64,000 nt of DNA from Pontibacter sp. HSC-36F09 (GTDB taxonomy: Bacteria > Bacteroidota > Bacteroidia > Cytophagales > Hymenobacteraceae). Positions 39,386-48,974 of this stretch are shown here, one piece after another. Under the pieces are notes generated by a model. That model did not search any database. It had not been told where the DNA came from and saw only the letters and a program-made list of their open reading frames with translations. The stretch's first letter is position 1. Every line of letters starts with the position of its first letter. A program made the position numbers and the translations under genes. The stretch covers positions 1-64,000 of the forward strand of contig NZ_JALKAA010000002.1 of NCBI RefSeq assembly GCF_024171605.1, written 5' to 3'.

Positions 39386-39835
39386 CTACTTCGTACCCGT
39401 GCTGCCGTAACCGCCAGCGCCGCGCTCGGTGTCTGTCAGCACTTCGGCTTCCGCCCACGCTACACGCTTGTAGCGCGCTACCACCATTTGGGCCACACGT
39501 TCGCCGTCCTCTACCACAAAGTCCTGATCAGACAAATTCACAAGCAGTACCTTGATCTCGCCACGGTAGTCGGCGTCGATGGTGCCGGGGCTGTTCACGA
39601 TAGAGATGCCATGCTTGTAGGCCAGTCCGGAGCGGGGTCTGATCTGCGCCTCGTGCCCTTCAGGCAGTTCAATGAAAAGGCCGGTAGGTATAAGGGCGCG
39701 CTGCAGCGGCTTAAGGGTAACGGGTGCTTCCAGGTTAGCGCGCAGGTCCATACCTGCCGAGTGCTCCGTCTGGTAAGCCGGCAGCGCATGCTTGGATTGG
39801 TTAATGACTTTAACCGGTAAGTTCGTTGTGTTCAT
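39386..39835 (-). CDS. dut: dUTP diphosphatase
   Basis: A 149-residue enzyme with all five dUTPase motifs: [42 protein letters not shown] and [10 protein letters not shown]. It splits dUTP to dUMP, which keeps uracil out of DNA and feeds dTMP synthesis. It works as a trimer. It lies 16 bases after the flippase gene and 154 bases ahead of the nucleotidyltransferase. That neighbourhood is not functionally obvious but recurs in Cytophagales as far as I know. The protein is complete. Confidence 0.96.
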   Translation of the reverse strand: MNTTNLPVKVINQSKHALPAYQTEHSAGMDLRANLEAPVTLKPLQRALIPTGLFIELPEGHEAQIRPRSGLAYKHGISIVNSPGTIDADYRGEIKVLLVNLSDQDFVVEDGERVAQMVVARYKRVAWAEAEVLTDTERGAGGYGSTGTK

Positions 39836-39851
39836 CTATTAAAGATAAAGA

Positions 39852-41345
39852 TTATTTTTTAGATAGAAAGTAGGACCGCTCCCTGAACCAAACCACTGCC
39901 AGAAAAACGCCGCATATTGCCAAATGGTATGCGTGGCGCAGCCAGAAATCTTCGATAGGCACCAGGAAGGCAGCCGCCACCAGTCCCGTAGCGAGTACGA
40001 TATACCCTAAAATGGTTTTGACAGGGTAGGGGATCGGGTAGTGCACATTGCCCAGCAGGTAAGTGGCCAGCGCCATACCGATGTAGCAAAGGAGCGTGGC
40101 TATGGCCGAGCCCATGTAGCCCAGTACAGGTATAAGCAGCAGGTTGAAAGCAATCGTAACCGCTGCTCCCCCGAAAGCGATGTAGGTGCCAAAATGCGTT
40201 TTATCTGTCAGCTTGAACCAAACAGTGAGGTTGTAGTAAATGCCCAGGAACAGGTTGGCGAGCAGCAGTACCGGCACTACCATCAAACCGTCATGGTATT
40301 CCGGTCCGATCAGTAGAGCGAAATCTTCGAGGTTAGTCGAGATAAACAGGTAGATGAAAGCACAGGCGATCACAAACCATTTCATGACCAGAGCGAAGGC
40401 CTGCGGCGATTCTTTCTCCTGTGCCTGCGAGAAAAAGAACGGCTCGGCGGCATAGCGGAAAGCCTGTATGGTGAGCGTCATGAAAATGGCGAGTTTGTAG
40501 CAGGCGCTGTATATACCTACGGCCGCCATGTTGCTGGTGCCCGGATAGAAACCTTCGGGCAGATAACGCTCCAAAAGTATCCGGTCTATCACTTCGTTGA
40601 CCATGCCGGCCAGCCCCATGAACAGGAGCGGCCATGCGTATTGCAGCATCGGCTTGAGTTGCTCCACATCCAGCCTGAAGCGGAAAATGCGCAGCTCCTT
40701 CCACAGCATGGGCAGCAGCAGTGCATTGGCCACCAGGTTAATCAAAAAAATATAACCAACTCCAAAATCTGGATTGTACAGGTATGCGGCTAGCGGTTGC
40801 AGACTCGTGAGGTACTGTCCTTCGTAAATGTGCCGCAGCAGGACCAGGAAAAAAAGATTGGCCCCCACTGTCAGCAGGATGTTGGCCAGCTTAATGGAGG
40901 CGAATTTGATGGCTTTGTTCTGATGCCGAAGCCAGGCAAATGGTATAGCCACCAGCGCATCGATTGCCAGCACAAGCGCCAGCCAGACGATGTACTCCCG
41001 GTGTTCAGGGTAGCCGATGTAGTCTGCAATTTGCTGCGAAAAGAGCAGCAGTATACCTGTGAGAATCGTGCTGCTAACCAGAATGGCGCTCAGCACCCGG
41101 TTGTAAACCGTTTTCGGTTCTTGCTCAGGTTTGTTGGCAAAGCGGAAAAAAGCCGTCTCCATTCCGTAGGTATACACGACGTTGAAGAAAGCCACAAAAG
41201 CATATAGGTAGGAGACCACCCCATACTCCTCTGGCAGAAACACACGGGTATAGACCGGCACGAGCAGGTAGTTGAGGGCGCGGCCCACGATGCTGCTCAG
41301 TCCGTAGGCAGCTGTTTGCCCGACCAGTTTTTTGGCGATGCTCAT
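39852..41345 (-). CDS. oligosaccharide flippase family protein (MOP superfamily)
   Basis: A 497-residue polytopic membrane protein with about 14 predicted helices, of the Wzx-like polysaccharide transporter group. It starts KLVGQTAAYGLSSIVGRALNYLLVPVYTRVF, a pattern common at the N-terminus of such flippases (given here as a description of residues 5-35). It probably moves lipid-linked sugars over the inner membrane. It is first in the envelope cluster. No glycosyltransferases are adjacent, so the cargo is unknown. The end is basic (FRERSYFLSKK), as expected on the cytoplasmic side. Confidence 0.87.
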   Translation of the reverse strand: MSIAKKLVGQTAAYGLSSIVGRALNYLLVPVYTRVFLPEEYGVVSYLYAFVAFFNVVYTYGMETAFFRFANKPEQEPKTVYNRVLSAILVSSTILTGILLLFSQQIADYIGYPEHREYIVWLALVLAIDALVAIPFAWLRHQNKAIKFASIKLANILLTVGANLFFLVLLRHIYEGQYLTSLQPLAAYLYNPDFGVGYIFLINLVANALLLPMLWKELRIFRFRLDVEQLKPMLQYAWPLLFMGLAGMVNEVIDRILLERYLPEGFYPGTSNMAAVGIYSACYKLAIFMTLTIQAFRYAAEPFFFSQAQEKESPQAFALVMKWFVIACAFIYLFISTNLEDFALLIGPEYHDGLMVVPVLLLANLFLGIYYNLTVWFKLTDKTHFGTYIAFGGAAVTIAFNLLLIPVLGYMGSAIATLLCYIGMALATYLLGNVHYPIPYPVKTILGYIVLATGLVAAAFLVPIEDFWLRHAYHLAICGVFLAVVWFRERSYFLSKK

Positions 41346-41393
41346 GCGTTTGTTTTAGGGCAGGGAGGTATAGGTATCAGCTGAAAAAGACAG

Positions 41394-41434
41394 AACGCGC
41401 TATACCTGCCATTTATTGATAGGTATAGCGCGTT
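41394..41434 (-). terminator. terminator of the enoyl-CoA hydratase gene, built from an inverted motif pair
   Basis: A perfect 14-bp stem: AACGCGCTATACCT (41394-41407) with AGGTATAGCGCGTT (41421-41434) and a 13-nt loop. On the minus strand a short T run follows (CTTTTTC). The inner half of both arms is the dispersed motif in opposite orientations. Confidence 0.75.
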
Positions 41435-41449
41435 GCTGCAGGTATAAGA

Positions 41450-42232
41450 TTAAGCGCCTTTGAATACAGGCTTGCGCTTCTCCAGGAATGCATTGGTGCC
41501 CTCAATAAAGTCTTGCGAGGAGCAGCAGCGGGCAAACGAGTTGGCCTCTGTCTGGTAGCCATTCTCGTCTTTGTCGTACACGGCGTTCACACAGTCGATT
41601 ACCAGGCCAATGGCAAGTGGGGCCTTAGACACGATCTTGTTCATAATCTCCATACACTTTGGCATCAGTTCTACAGCAGGCACTACGTGGTTTACCAAAC
41701 CAAGTGCCTTGGCTTCGTTCGCGCCAATCATGTCGGCGGTCATCATCAGTTCCATCGCTTTGCCCTTACCGATCAGCTGTGTCAGGCGCTGCGTGCCACC
41801 GTAGCCCGGTATAAGGCCCAGGTTTACTTCCGGCTGACCAAAACGGGCACCTTCGCTGGCAACGCGCATGTGGCAGGCCATAGCTAGTTCGCAGCCTCCG
41901 CCTAGGGCAAAGCCATTCACGGCAGCGATCACGGGCTTGGTGCAACGTTCGATCATGCTGAAAACCTCCTGACCGCGCTCCGCAAAACTGCGGGCGTTTA
42001 CGTCGCTAAGTTCTGAGATCTCCGAAATGTCAGCACCTGCTACAAAAGCTTTTTCTCCGGCACCGGTAAAGATGGCTCCCTTCACAGCAGAATCGTCATA
42101 GACTTGCTGGATGGCAGCCTTGATCTCCCTGATGGTTTCGATGTTGAGGGCATTTAGCTTATCTGCACGATTAATGGTGATGATAAGAACGCCATTCTCG
42201 AGGTTGAGCAGCAGGTTTTCGTATAGAGACAT
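41450..42232 (-). CDS. enoyl-CoA hydratase/isomerase family protein
   Basis: A 260-residue crotonase. Both catalytic glutamates of the hydratase type are present: E115 (GGGCELAMAC) and E135 (FGQPEVNLG). The oxyanion hole lies in AFVAGADISE and GFALGGG. It adds water to trans-2-enoyl-CoA in beta-oxidation or a related path. It stands alone on the minus strand with its own terminator. The promoter upstream (42267-42298) encloses a perfect 14-bp palindrome, so it is likely to be under a dedicated regulator. Confidence 0.93.
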   Translation of the reverse strand: MSLYENLLLNLENGVLIITINRADKLNALNIETIREIKAAIQQVYDDSAVKGAIFTGAGEKAFVAGADISEISELSDVNARSFAERGQEVFSMIERCTKPVIAAVNGFALGGGCELAMACHMRVASEGARFGQPEVNLGLIPGYGGTQRLTQLIGKGKAMELMMTADMIGANEAKALGLVNHVVPAVELMPKCMEIMNKIVSKAPLAIGLVIDCVNAVYDKDENGYQTEANSFARCCSSQDFIEGTNAFLEKRKPVFKGA

Positions 42233-42266
42233 AGTTTAATACGGTATGGTATTTAGATAACAGCAG

Positions 42267-42298
42267 CAAATATAGTAGTGATTTAGCTAAATCCCTAA
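42267..42298 (-). promoter_or_regulatory. predicted promoter and operator palindrome of the enoyl-CoA hydratase gene
   Basis: On the minus strand, TTTA (42298-42295) and TATATTTG (42274-42267) are separated by 20 bases, close to the Bacteroidota consensus. The spacer contains the perfect 14-bp palindrome GATTTAGCTAAATC (42280-42293). A dimeric regulator bound there would block sigma factor access. The identity of the regulator is unknown. Confidence 0.55.
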
Positions 42299-42379
42299 AG
42301 TGCAATCCGGTAATGGCTCAGTTCTAATGGCCCTTCCCTAAAGATTCACATCAGCATCGTCCCTCTGGTCTGGATTTGT

Positions 42380-42387
42380 TATATTTG
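42380..42387 (+). promoter_or_regulatory. predicted -7 element of the DUF3078 gene
   Basis: TATATTTG fits the consensus TAnnTTTG fully and would start RNA near 42394, leaving a 37-base leader. No TTTG-like -33 element is seen at the expected distance. Confidence 0.35.
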
Positions 42388-42430
42388 TGCAATTTGTAAA
42401 TACAGTACGCTCACCTTATACCTTATTCTC

Positions 42431-43411
42431 ATGCTTAAGGCTTTATTGCGCTTTCTTTTCCTGTTTCTTATCTCTTCATATTTTAGCTTAGCCACTGCCT
42501 CTGCCCAGGACATCCCGGCCCCTGTCCAAAACCCTCCGGCCGATACGGCGGCAGTGCCGAACATCTGGGACTTCGGCGGTACCGGCACGATCAACTTCAG
42601 TCAGGTGAGCCTGAGCAATTGGGCAGCCGGGGGGGAGAGTTCGCTCTCAGCCCTGGGTATATTGAATATCTACGGCAACTACAAAAAGGGCAAAAACACC
42701 TGGAACAATACCCTGGATCTAACCTATGGCACTGTGAAACTGCAGGAGCAGCGCCTCCGCAAAAGCGACGATCGCCTGGAGCTGAACCTGAAGTATGGGC
42801 GCCAGGCTTCGAGCAAATGGTTTTATACGGCGCAGCTCAATACCCGCACCCAGATCAGCCCGACCTATACCCCCGAGCGCGACTCGGTGGTCTCTAACTT
42901 CATGGCGCCCGCTTTTGTGTTGGCCTCCATCGGTATGGACTACAAACCCAATCCCAAGCTGTCGGTTTTCATTTCACCTTTTACCGGCAAATTCACGGCT
43001 GTGCTCAACCAGCGCATGGCGGACTACGGGGCTTTTGGGGTGGAGCCCGCTCGGAGTGACCTGGAAGGCAATCTTATACCTGGCACCGGGGAGCGACTGC
43101 GCGAAGAGTTCGGGGGCTTTGTGAATGTGCGCTTCCGGAATGAGATATTCAAAAATGTGACCCTCCAATCCAAAGCCGATCTGTTTTCCAATTACCTGCA
43201 CAATGCCAAGAACATTGATGTGAGTTGGGAGAACCTGGTAAACTTTAAGGTGAATAAGTTTTTGTCGGCCAGTCTCTTTGTGCACATGATCTATGATGAT
43301 GATATTTTGATCGATATTGACCGCAGCGGTGATGGTACAATGGATGGGAAAGGACCTCGTTTGCAGCTGAAAGAAACCATGGGAATAGGGTTATCTTACA
43401 AATTCGAATAG
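42431..43411 (+). CDS. DUF3078 outer-membrane protein
   Basis: A 326-residue exported protein with a signal peptide at about residues 1-25 (ends ASA). It has the features of DUF3078: the early GTINFSQVSLSNWAAGGESS, then strands such as WNNTLDLTYG, LELNLKYGRQ and FYTAQLNTRTQ, and a terminal LKETMGIGLSYKFE with the closing aromatic residue of an outer-membrane barrel. The function of the family is unknown. It stands alone, divergent from the enoyl-CoA hydratase gene. Confidence 0.85.
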   Translation: MLKALLRFLFLFLISSYFSLATASAQDIPAPVQNPPADTAAVPNIWDFGGTGTINFSQVSLSNWAAGGESSLSALGILNIYGNYKKGKNTWNNTLDLTYGTVKLQEQRLRKSDDRLELNLKYGRQASSKWFYTAQLNTRTQISPTYTPERDSVVSNFMAPAFVLASIGMDYKPNPKLSVFISPFTGKFTAVLNQRMADYGAFGVEPARSDLEGNLIPGTGERLREEFGGFVNVRFRNEIFKNVTLQSKADLFSNYLHNAKNIDVSWENLVNFKVNKFLSASLFVHMIYDDDILIDIDRSGDGTMDGKGPRLQLKETMGIGLSYKFE

Positions 43412-43504
43412 TAAACTTTTAATTACCACTTCTTGTTATTCACTAAAAATGTATACTTTAGCGCATAATGTACGTTGTATAGATACATTATCAAAAGTGG
43501 ATTT

Positions 43505-43849
43505 ATGAAAAAAATCATATCGTTACTATTCTCTCTGTCTTTCCTCCTGTTTGTGTCCGATGCGATGGCACAAACTTCCAGTTCTTCGAGCACTTCGCTG
43601 AACTCCGGGAAAGACGAATACTGGGGTACTGCCCGGGTGCAGGAAAAGGGTACTACCGCTGATGCCGTCGGCGCACGCGCTTCAGGTATGGACGCACGTT
43701 GGAATGCTTATGAAAATTCGAACCGTACCCGCTTTACCAAAGACCGCATCAAAGGCAGCAAGCGCATGGAAGCCATTCTGAAAAAAGAGAAAGAAATGCA
43801 CCGCAAGCACAAGCGCGACAAGCGTCGTCTTGCCCGGTATTCATTGTAA
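43505..43849 (+). CDS. small exported basic protein, unknown function
   Basis: A 114-residue protein with a clear signal peptide (MKKIISLLFSLSFLLFVSD, ends AMA). The mature part opens with a Ser/Thr-rich stretch and ends in a strongly basic tail (KKEKEMHRKHKRDKRRLAR). The frame is open 10 codons further upstream, but MKKI is the natural signal-peptide start. I recognise no family. The basic tail could bind nucleic acid, lipopolysaccharide or another acidic polymer. It lies 93 bases after the DUF3078 gene and ahead of a strong terminator, so the two may share a transcript. Confidence 0.75.
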   Translation: MKKIISLLFSLSFLLFVSDAMAQTSSSSSTSLNSGKDEYWGTARVQEKGTTADAVGARASGMDARWNAYENSNRTRFTKDRIKGSKRMEAILKKEKEMHRKHKRDKRRLARYSL

Positions 43850-43870
43850 TAGAACACCCCGAATGCATTT

Positions 43871-43908
43871 AAAAGCCCCGCCTGATTATTCAGGCGGGGC
43901 TTTTTTTT
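43871..43908 (+). terminator. terminator after the small exported protein gene
   Basis: A perfect 14-bp stem AAAAGCCCCGCCTG (43871-43884) with its complement at 43891-43904, a 6-nt loop and a T run to 43908. It stands 21 bases after the stop codon. Confidence 0.93.
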
Positions 43909-44468
43909 GATCCTGTATAGTATAAGCGAGGCGCGCAACATATATGGCTTGTTTTTGCTATACATTAAGACAGGATTTGAGGTATAGCCTTACCACTAAA
44001 GAAGGGTAAAGGTGAGACTTGATTTAGAAGCTGGCAAAGCTCTTTCAAAGTATAGCTACACTATTTCAGCAGGTATACCTTGCGATTGGTCAGTGCGTTT
44101 TATTTTCCTATGCCTGATTCGGATTGATCAATCTGATTCGGTATAGGGTCTCCAGACCCGCGTAATCTATATTTTGATTTATGGGTATGTGGACAATCTC
44201 GTAGAGCGTTTCCTTAAGTTTATAGGATTTGGATAAGGGCCTCGACAAAGCTTCGGGGCATGGATGTACCGAAGAGCATCTACTTATGTTGACAGAATTA
44301 GTAGATGGGGTTTCATTACCTCAAACGTGCTCTTAATTAAGTAGGATAGCTCTGCTGTATTCAGATATAGCCTTTCTCAGGTAAAGCAAGTGGTCAGGTA
44401 TAGTTATCCTTTTTCAGGTATAGCCAGTGCCCGCTACTTCAAGATGGTTTTGCTGACTGCCCAAAAAC
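43909..44468. other. gene-free spacer rich in the AGGTATA motif
   Basis: About 560 bases without a gene. It contains AGGTATAG at 43980, AGGTATACCT at 44070, GGTATAGG near 44142, and two copies in tandem direction at 44394 and 44417 (CAGGTATAG each, 23 bases apart). There is a palindrome GATTGATCAATC (44122-44133) and a stem ATCTACT/AGTAGAT near 44280-44309. I see no tRNA or known RNA in it. Confidence 0.6.
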
Positions 44469-44498
44469 AGAAGGCTCCCGCTTTCGCAGGAGCCTTCT
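44469..44498 (-). terminator. terminator of the rimP-nusA-infB operon
   Basis: A stem AGAAGGCTCC (44469-44478) with GGAGCCTTCT (44489-44498), extended by GC pairs in the inner part. It lies 23 bases past the infB stop. The minus-strand T run is short. Confidence 0.75.
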
Positions 44499-44521
44499 TT
44501 ATGATTCATGATGCAGCTGTA

Positions 44522-47500
44522 TTACAGCGTACGCTTCACTTCTTTTTCTACGTAAGCTTCGATTACGTCACCGATCTCGATCTCGTTGTATCCTTTCAGG
44601 CTGATACCGCATTCGTAACCCTGGCGTACTTCAGACACATCGTCCTTAAAGCGCTTGAGTGCCAGAATCTCGCCGTCGTGTACCACAATACCGTCACGTA
44701 CCAGACGTACTCTGGAGTTACGCTGAATAGAGCCGTCTGTGATCATACAACCTGCAATCGTACCAACCTTCGTGATGCGGAATACATCGCGAACTTCGGC
44801 GTTGCCCGTAATCTCCTCTTTCATGGTAGGAGCAAGCATGCCTTCCATCGCGTCTTTCACTTCGTTGATCGCATCGTAGATGATAGAGTACAGACGAACG
44901 TCAATCTGTTCCTGCTCTGCCAGTCTGCGGGCGTTCTGTGAAGGACGTACCTGGAAACCGATGATGATCGCATCAGAAGCGGAAGCCAATAACACGTCAG
45001 ATTCTGAGATAGCGCCTACGCCTTTGCTGATGATGTTCACCTGCACCTCGGCAGTAGACAGTTTCAACAGGGAGTCAGCAAGTGCCTCTACGGAACCGTC
45101 CACGTCACCCTTCACAATTACGTTAAGCTCCTTGAACGTACCAATGGCCAGACGACGACCGATTTCATCCAGGGTGATGTGCTTGCGGGTACGCAGGCTT
45201 TGCTCACGCTGCACCTGTGCCCGGTTGGTAGCGATTTCACGTGCCTCGCGCTCCGATTCCATCACCTGGAACTTGTCACCGGCCTGTGGTGCACCGTCCA
45301 GACCCAGCAGCTGTACCGGGGTGGATGGGCCTGCCTCTTTCATCTTGCGGCCGCGGTGGTCGGTCATAGCTTTCACTCTACCGTAGTGGGAGCCTGCCAG
45401 TACCACATCACCTACTTTCAGCGTACCAGTCTGCACCAGCACCGTTGCTACGTAGCCACGGCCTTTGTCAAGCGATGCTTCGATAACCGTACCCACGGCA
45501 TTTCTGTCTGGGTTAGCTTTAAGCTCCAGGAGCTCAGCCTCCAGCAATACTTTCTCCAGCAGGTCAGGTATACCCTGTCCTGTTTTCGCTGAGATTTCCT
45601 GCGACTGGTATTTGCCGCCCCATTCCTCTACCAGGATGTTCATCTGAGCGAGCTCTTCACGAACCTTATCTGGGTTAGCGGCTGGTTTGTCTATCTTGTT
45701 AAGTGCAATGATGATAGGAGAACCGGCTGCCTGTGCGTGATTGATGGCCTCCTTTGTCTGTGGCATCACCGAGTCATCGGCCGCCACCACGATAATAACA
45801 ACGTCCGTTATTTTGGCACCACGGGCACGCATGGCCGTAAAGGCTTCGTGACCCGGCGTATCCAGGAAGGTAACGGTACGTCCGCTCTCTGTCTGCACCT
45901 TGTAGGCGCCGATGTGCTGCGTGATACCGCCGGCCTCGCCAGCTGTTACGTTGGCATTACGGATATAGTCAAGGAGGGAAGTTTTACCGTGGTCAACGTG
46001 ACCCATAATGGTCACAATCGGGGCACGATCCAACAGATCCTCTTCGTTTTCTTCTAGCGCTTCTTCCAGCGCCTGCTCATCTTCTGATGTGATGAACTCC
46101 ACTGCATAACCAAACTCGTCTGCAATGATGGTGATGGCTTCGGCGTCAAGGCGTTGGTTGATGGATACGAACATACCCAGCTGCATACATACCTTGATGA
46201 CATCGTTCACGCTCACGTTCATCAGCGCTGCCAGGTCATTAGCTGACACGAATTCTGTTACACGCAGGGTCTTCGACTCTGCCTGCTCCATCAGGCGACG
46301 CTCTTCTGTCGCATCCGCAATAGCAGAGCGCTTCTCACGACGGTATTTGGCGCGGTTACCACCGCCTCCTTTGCCGCCGCTCAGCTTCGCAAGCGTCGCT
46401 TTGATCTGCTCCTGGATTTCCTTATCCGTTACTTCTGCTTTTTCTACACGTGGTCCCGGAGCATTGCGTGGTCCACGGCCGCCTGGGCCTCCAGGTCCGC
46501 CACCGCCAGGACGTTGTCCCGGACGATTGCCCTGATAGCCTCCGCCGCCGCCACCCGTATGCTGGATAGGGCGAGCCTGTGGATTGGAAACACTTTGTCC
46601 CTGGTTCTGGTTGCCACCCTGTTCCGGGCCGGCCACAATAATGCGCTTGCGCTTTTTCTTCTTACCGGCCTTCTTGTCATCAGAAGACGCTACCGGCTTA
46701 GTACCTTTTCTACGGGAGCTGTCTGGCAATTCAATCTTGCCCAGCACCGTAAGGCCTTTCAGCTGGTCGGCTTTTGCTGTAATTGTTTCTATTTGTTCTG
46801 GTCCTTTTTCTTCAGGAGTAGCAGGTGCCGGCTTTTCCGGTGCCTGTGGTGCCGCCGCTTGCGCAGGAGCTGGTGTTCTTTCAACTGGTTTTTCAGCTGG
46901 TTTCTGTTCCGCAGCAGGGGCAGGAGGCATTGCCGGTTGCTGTGGAGTTTCAACTTTTGGAGCTTCCACCTTAGGAGTTTCAGCTTTAGGCACTTCCGCG
47001 GCAGGTGTTTCCTGCACAGGCGCTGCCGGTTTCTCCACAGGCTTCTCTACCTGAGGTGCAGGGGCTGGGGCTGCCTGTTCCGGCGCTTTCGCTTCCGGGG
47101 CTTTCGGCTGTTCAACTGCAGGTGCCTTCGGCTCTTCCGCTTTAGGGGTGGCTGGCTTAGGTATAGGACGGCCTTTAGCGTCAAGCTCTATTTTGCCAAG
47201 CACTTTTATACCTGGAAGCTTTGCTTCAACAGGCGCCGGTGCTGGCTCCGCTTTTGGCTTCGCCTCCGGGGCTTCGTTTTTCGGCTGCTGCGCGTTCTTG
47301 ATCAGGATCTCCTGCTCAGGCTCCGATGTTTTCTTTGGCTCGTGATGAGGCTCCGATTCCACTATCTGGTTGCTTTGTGGTTTCTTGCCAATGTTCAGTT
47401 CTTCCGCTTCAATCTTGTCTTGCATGGAAGAGGCGAACTCTTTAGCCAGCATACCGAACTGCTCTGCCGTGATTTTGGTGGTGGGTTTGTTTTCCACGTC

Positions 47501-47596
47501 AAAGCCTTTAGCAGAGAGGTAATCCACAATGGTAGCTGTACCAATGTTTAAAGTAGTTGCAACCTGTTTGAGCCTCCTGATTTTGTCTTCTGCCAT
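44522..47596 (-). CDS. infB: translation initiation factor IF-2
   Basis: A 1024-residue GTPase that brings initiator tRNA to the 30S subunit. Residues 1-60 form the first IF2_N unit. A long Pro/Ala/Lys/Glu-rich linker (about 90-290) and a Gly-rich patch (about 345-385) follow, then a second IF2_N unit near 450-500. The G domain starts near residue 531 with GHVDHGKTS, then DTPGHEAF and NKID. Domains II to IV reach the end. The low-complexity linker is usual for Bacteroidota IF-2. It is last in rimP-nusA-infB, 117 bases after nusA, a spacer that holds an AGGTATAG copy. Confidence 0.97.
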   Translation of the reverse strand: MAEDKIRRLKQVATTLNIGTATIVDYLSAKGFDVENKPTTKITAEQFGMLAKEFASSMQDKIEAEELNIGKKPQSNQIVESEPHHEPKKTSEPEQEILIKNAQQPKNEAPEAKPKAEPAPAPVEAKLPGIKVLGKIELDAKGRPIPKPATPKAEEPKAPAVEQPKAPEAKAPEQAAPAPAPQVEKPVEKPAAPVQETPAAEVPKAETPKVEAPKVETPQQPAMPPAPAAEQKPAEKPVERTPAPAQAAAPQAPEKPAPATPEEKGPEQIETITAKADQLKGLTVLGKIELPDSSRRKGTKPVASSDDKKAGKKKKRKRIIVAGPEQGGNQNQGQSVSNPQARPIQHTGGGGGGYQGNRPGQRPGGGGPGGPGGRGPRNAPGPRVEKAEVTDKEIQEQIKATLAKLSGGKGGGGNRAKYRREKRSAIADATEERRLMEQAESKTLRVTEFVSANDLAALMNVSVNDVIKVCMQLGMFVSINQRLDAEAITIIADEFGYAVEFITSEDEQALEEALEENEEDLLDRAPIVTIMGHVDHGKTSLLDYIRNANVTAGEAGGITQHIGAYKVQTESGRTVTFLDTPGHEAFTAMRARGAKITDVVIIVVAADDSVMPQTKEAINHAQAAGSPIIIALNKIDKPAANPDKVREELAQMNILVEEWGGKYQSQEISAKTGQGIPDLLEKVLLEAELLELKANPDRNAVGTVIEASLDKGRGYVATVLVQTGTLKVGDVVLAGSHYGRVKAMTDHRGRKMKEAGPSTPVQLLGLDGAPQAGDKFQVMESEREAREIATNRAQVQREQSLRTRKHITLDEIGRRLAIGTFKELNVIVKGDVDGSVEALADSLLKLSTAEVQVNIISKGVGAISESDVLLASASDAIIIGFQVRPSQNARRLAEQEQIDVRLYSIIYDAINEVKDAMEGMLAPTMKEEITGNAEVRDVFRITKVGTIAGCMITDGSIQRNSRVRLVRDGIVVHDGEILALKRFKDDVSEVRQGYECGISLKGYNEIEIGDVIEAYVEKEVKRTL

Positions 47597-47713
47597 GTTC
47601 TGATATGCTGTCTTTATTATTCTGTTAATATACTATAGTTGCCTTGCAAGGTATAGAACTACGCCCCGTCCCGAATATTTTTCAAAATTACAGTAACGGA
47701 GCGCAACTCACAA

Positions 47714-48967
47714 CTATTGATTGTCTTCTTCTTCCAACTCTTCGCGTAGGATGGAGAGCACGCTGTCGATCGTCTCTTCTTCCAGTTCTGTTCTGCGAAG
47801 CAGGTCTTCCTTCGAAATGGCCAGTACGCTCTTGGCCGTGTCCAGGCCGATGCGACGCAGTTCTGCAATCACCCAGTCCTCGATCTCGTCCGTGAATTCC
47901 TCCAGGCTGATGTCCTCTTCGTACACTTCCGACTCACGGAACACGTCGATCTCCATGTCTACCAGCTTGCTGGCCAGCTTGATGTTCTGGCCGCCTTTAC
48001 CGATCGCAAGCGATACCTGGTCCGGCTTCAGAAACACGGATACACGACCGTTCTCGTTGTCTATCTTCATGCTGGTGATCTTAGCAGGGCTAAGCGCGCG
48101 CTGAATGTAGAGTTCCAGGTTATCGGTGTAGTTGATCACGTCGATGTTCTCGTTCTCCAGCTCGCGCACGATGCTGTGGATACGGGAACCCTTCATGCCC
48201 ACGCAGGCACCTACCGGGTCAATACGGTCGTCAAACGATTCTACGGCTACTTTGGCTCGCTCGCCGGGCTCACGCACAATTTTTTTGATGGCGATCAGTC
48301 CGTCGTAAATCTCCGGCACCTCGTTCTCGAACAGACGCTCCAGGAATGCAGGAGATGTACGGGAAAGAATGATCTTCGGATTACCGTTCACGATCTCAAC
48401 GCGCTGTACCACGGCACGCACTACATCACCTTTGCGGTAACGGTCTTTCGGGATCTGCTCGCCTTTCGGGATCAGCAGTTCGTTTTCTTCCTGGTCGAGC
48501 AGCAGTACTTCGCGGTTCCATACCTGGTATACCTCACCAGAGATAATCTCGCCAACAAGATCTTTATACTTCTGGAACAGGAGTTCTTTCTCCATGTCCT
48601 TGATGCGCTGGATGAGCGTCTGGCGGGCGGTCAGTACGGCACGGCGACCGAAGTCCTCGAGCTGTATTTCTTCCGACACTTCCTCTCCCACTTCAAAGTC
48701 AGGCTCTATTTTCTGCGCCTCCGATAAGGCGATCTTATCATGATCCCAGATGTCCTCCGAGTTGTCGTCCACGATTTCGCGGTTGCGCCAGATCTCCAGG
48801 TCACCCTTCTCCACGTTCAGGATGATGTCAAAGTTCTCGTCGGTGCCCCACTTCTTGCGGATCATGGTACGGAATACATCCTCCAGGATGCGCATCATCG
48901 TCGGGCGGTCTATGTTCTTGAATTTCGCGAATTCAGCGAACGACTCGATCAGGACTGAACTGTTCAT
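47714..48967 (-). CDS. nusA: transcription termination/antitermination factor NusA
   Basis: A 417-residue protein with the NusA layout: an N-terminal polymerase-binding domain (about 1-130), S1 (about 135-205), then KH1 and KH2 (about 230-345; PVGACVGMKGSRIHSIVREL and LAIGKGGQNIKLASKL). A C-terminal acidic helical part follows. It binds RNA polymerase and hairpins in RNA, promoting pausing. It is the middle gene of rimP-nusA-infB, 7 bases after rimP. In E. coli the same operon is controlled by NusA itself, which makes the hairpin in the rimP leader here of interest. Confidence 0.97.
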   Translation of the reverse strand: MNSSVLIESFAEFAKFKNIDRPTMMRILEDVFRTMIRKKWGTDENFDIILNVEKGDLEIWRNREIVDDNSEDIWDHDKIALSEAQKIEPDFEVGEEVSEEIQLEDFGRRAVLTARQTLIQRIKDMEKELLFQKYKDLVGEIISGEVYQVWNREVLLLDQEENELLIPKGEQIPKDRYRKGDVVRAVVQRVEIVNGNPKIILSRTSPAFLERLFENEVPEIYDGLIAIKKIVREPGERAKVAVESFDDRIDPVGACVGMKGSRIHSIVRELENENIDVINYTDNLELYIQRALSPAKITSMKIDNENGRVSVFLKPDQVSLAIGKGGQNIKLASKLVDMEIDVFRESEVYEEDISLEEFTDEIEDWVIAELRRIGLDTAKSVLAISKEDLLRRTELEEETIDSVLSILREELEEEDNQ

Positions 48968-48974
48968 TATCTTA

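Noticed and set aside
44390-44941. 183-codon plus-strand frame over the infB 3' end
   Set aside because: Most of it is antisense to infB and crosses the operon terminator; no family resemblance.
46514-47551. 345-codon open frame antisense to the infB linker, rich in Arg, Phe and Cys
   Set aside because: It results from the Pro/Ala/Lys-rich repeats of the IF-2 linker read backwards.
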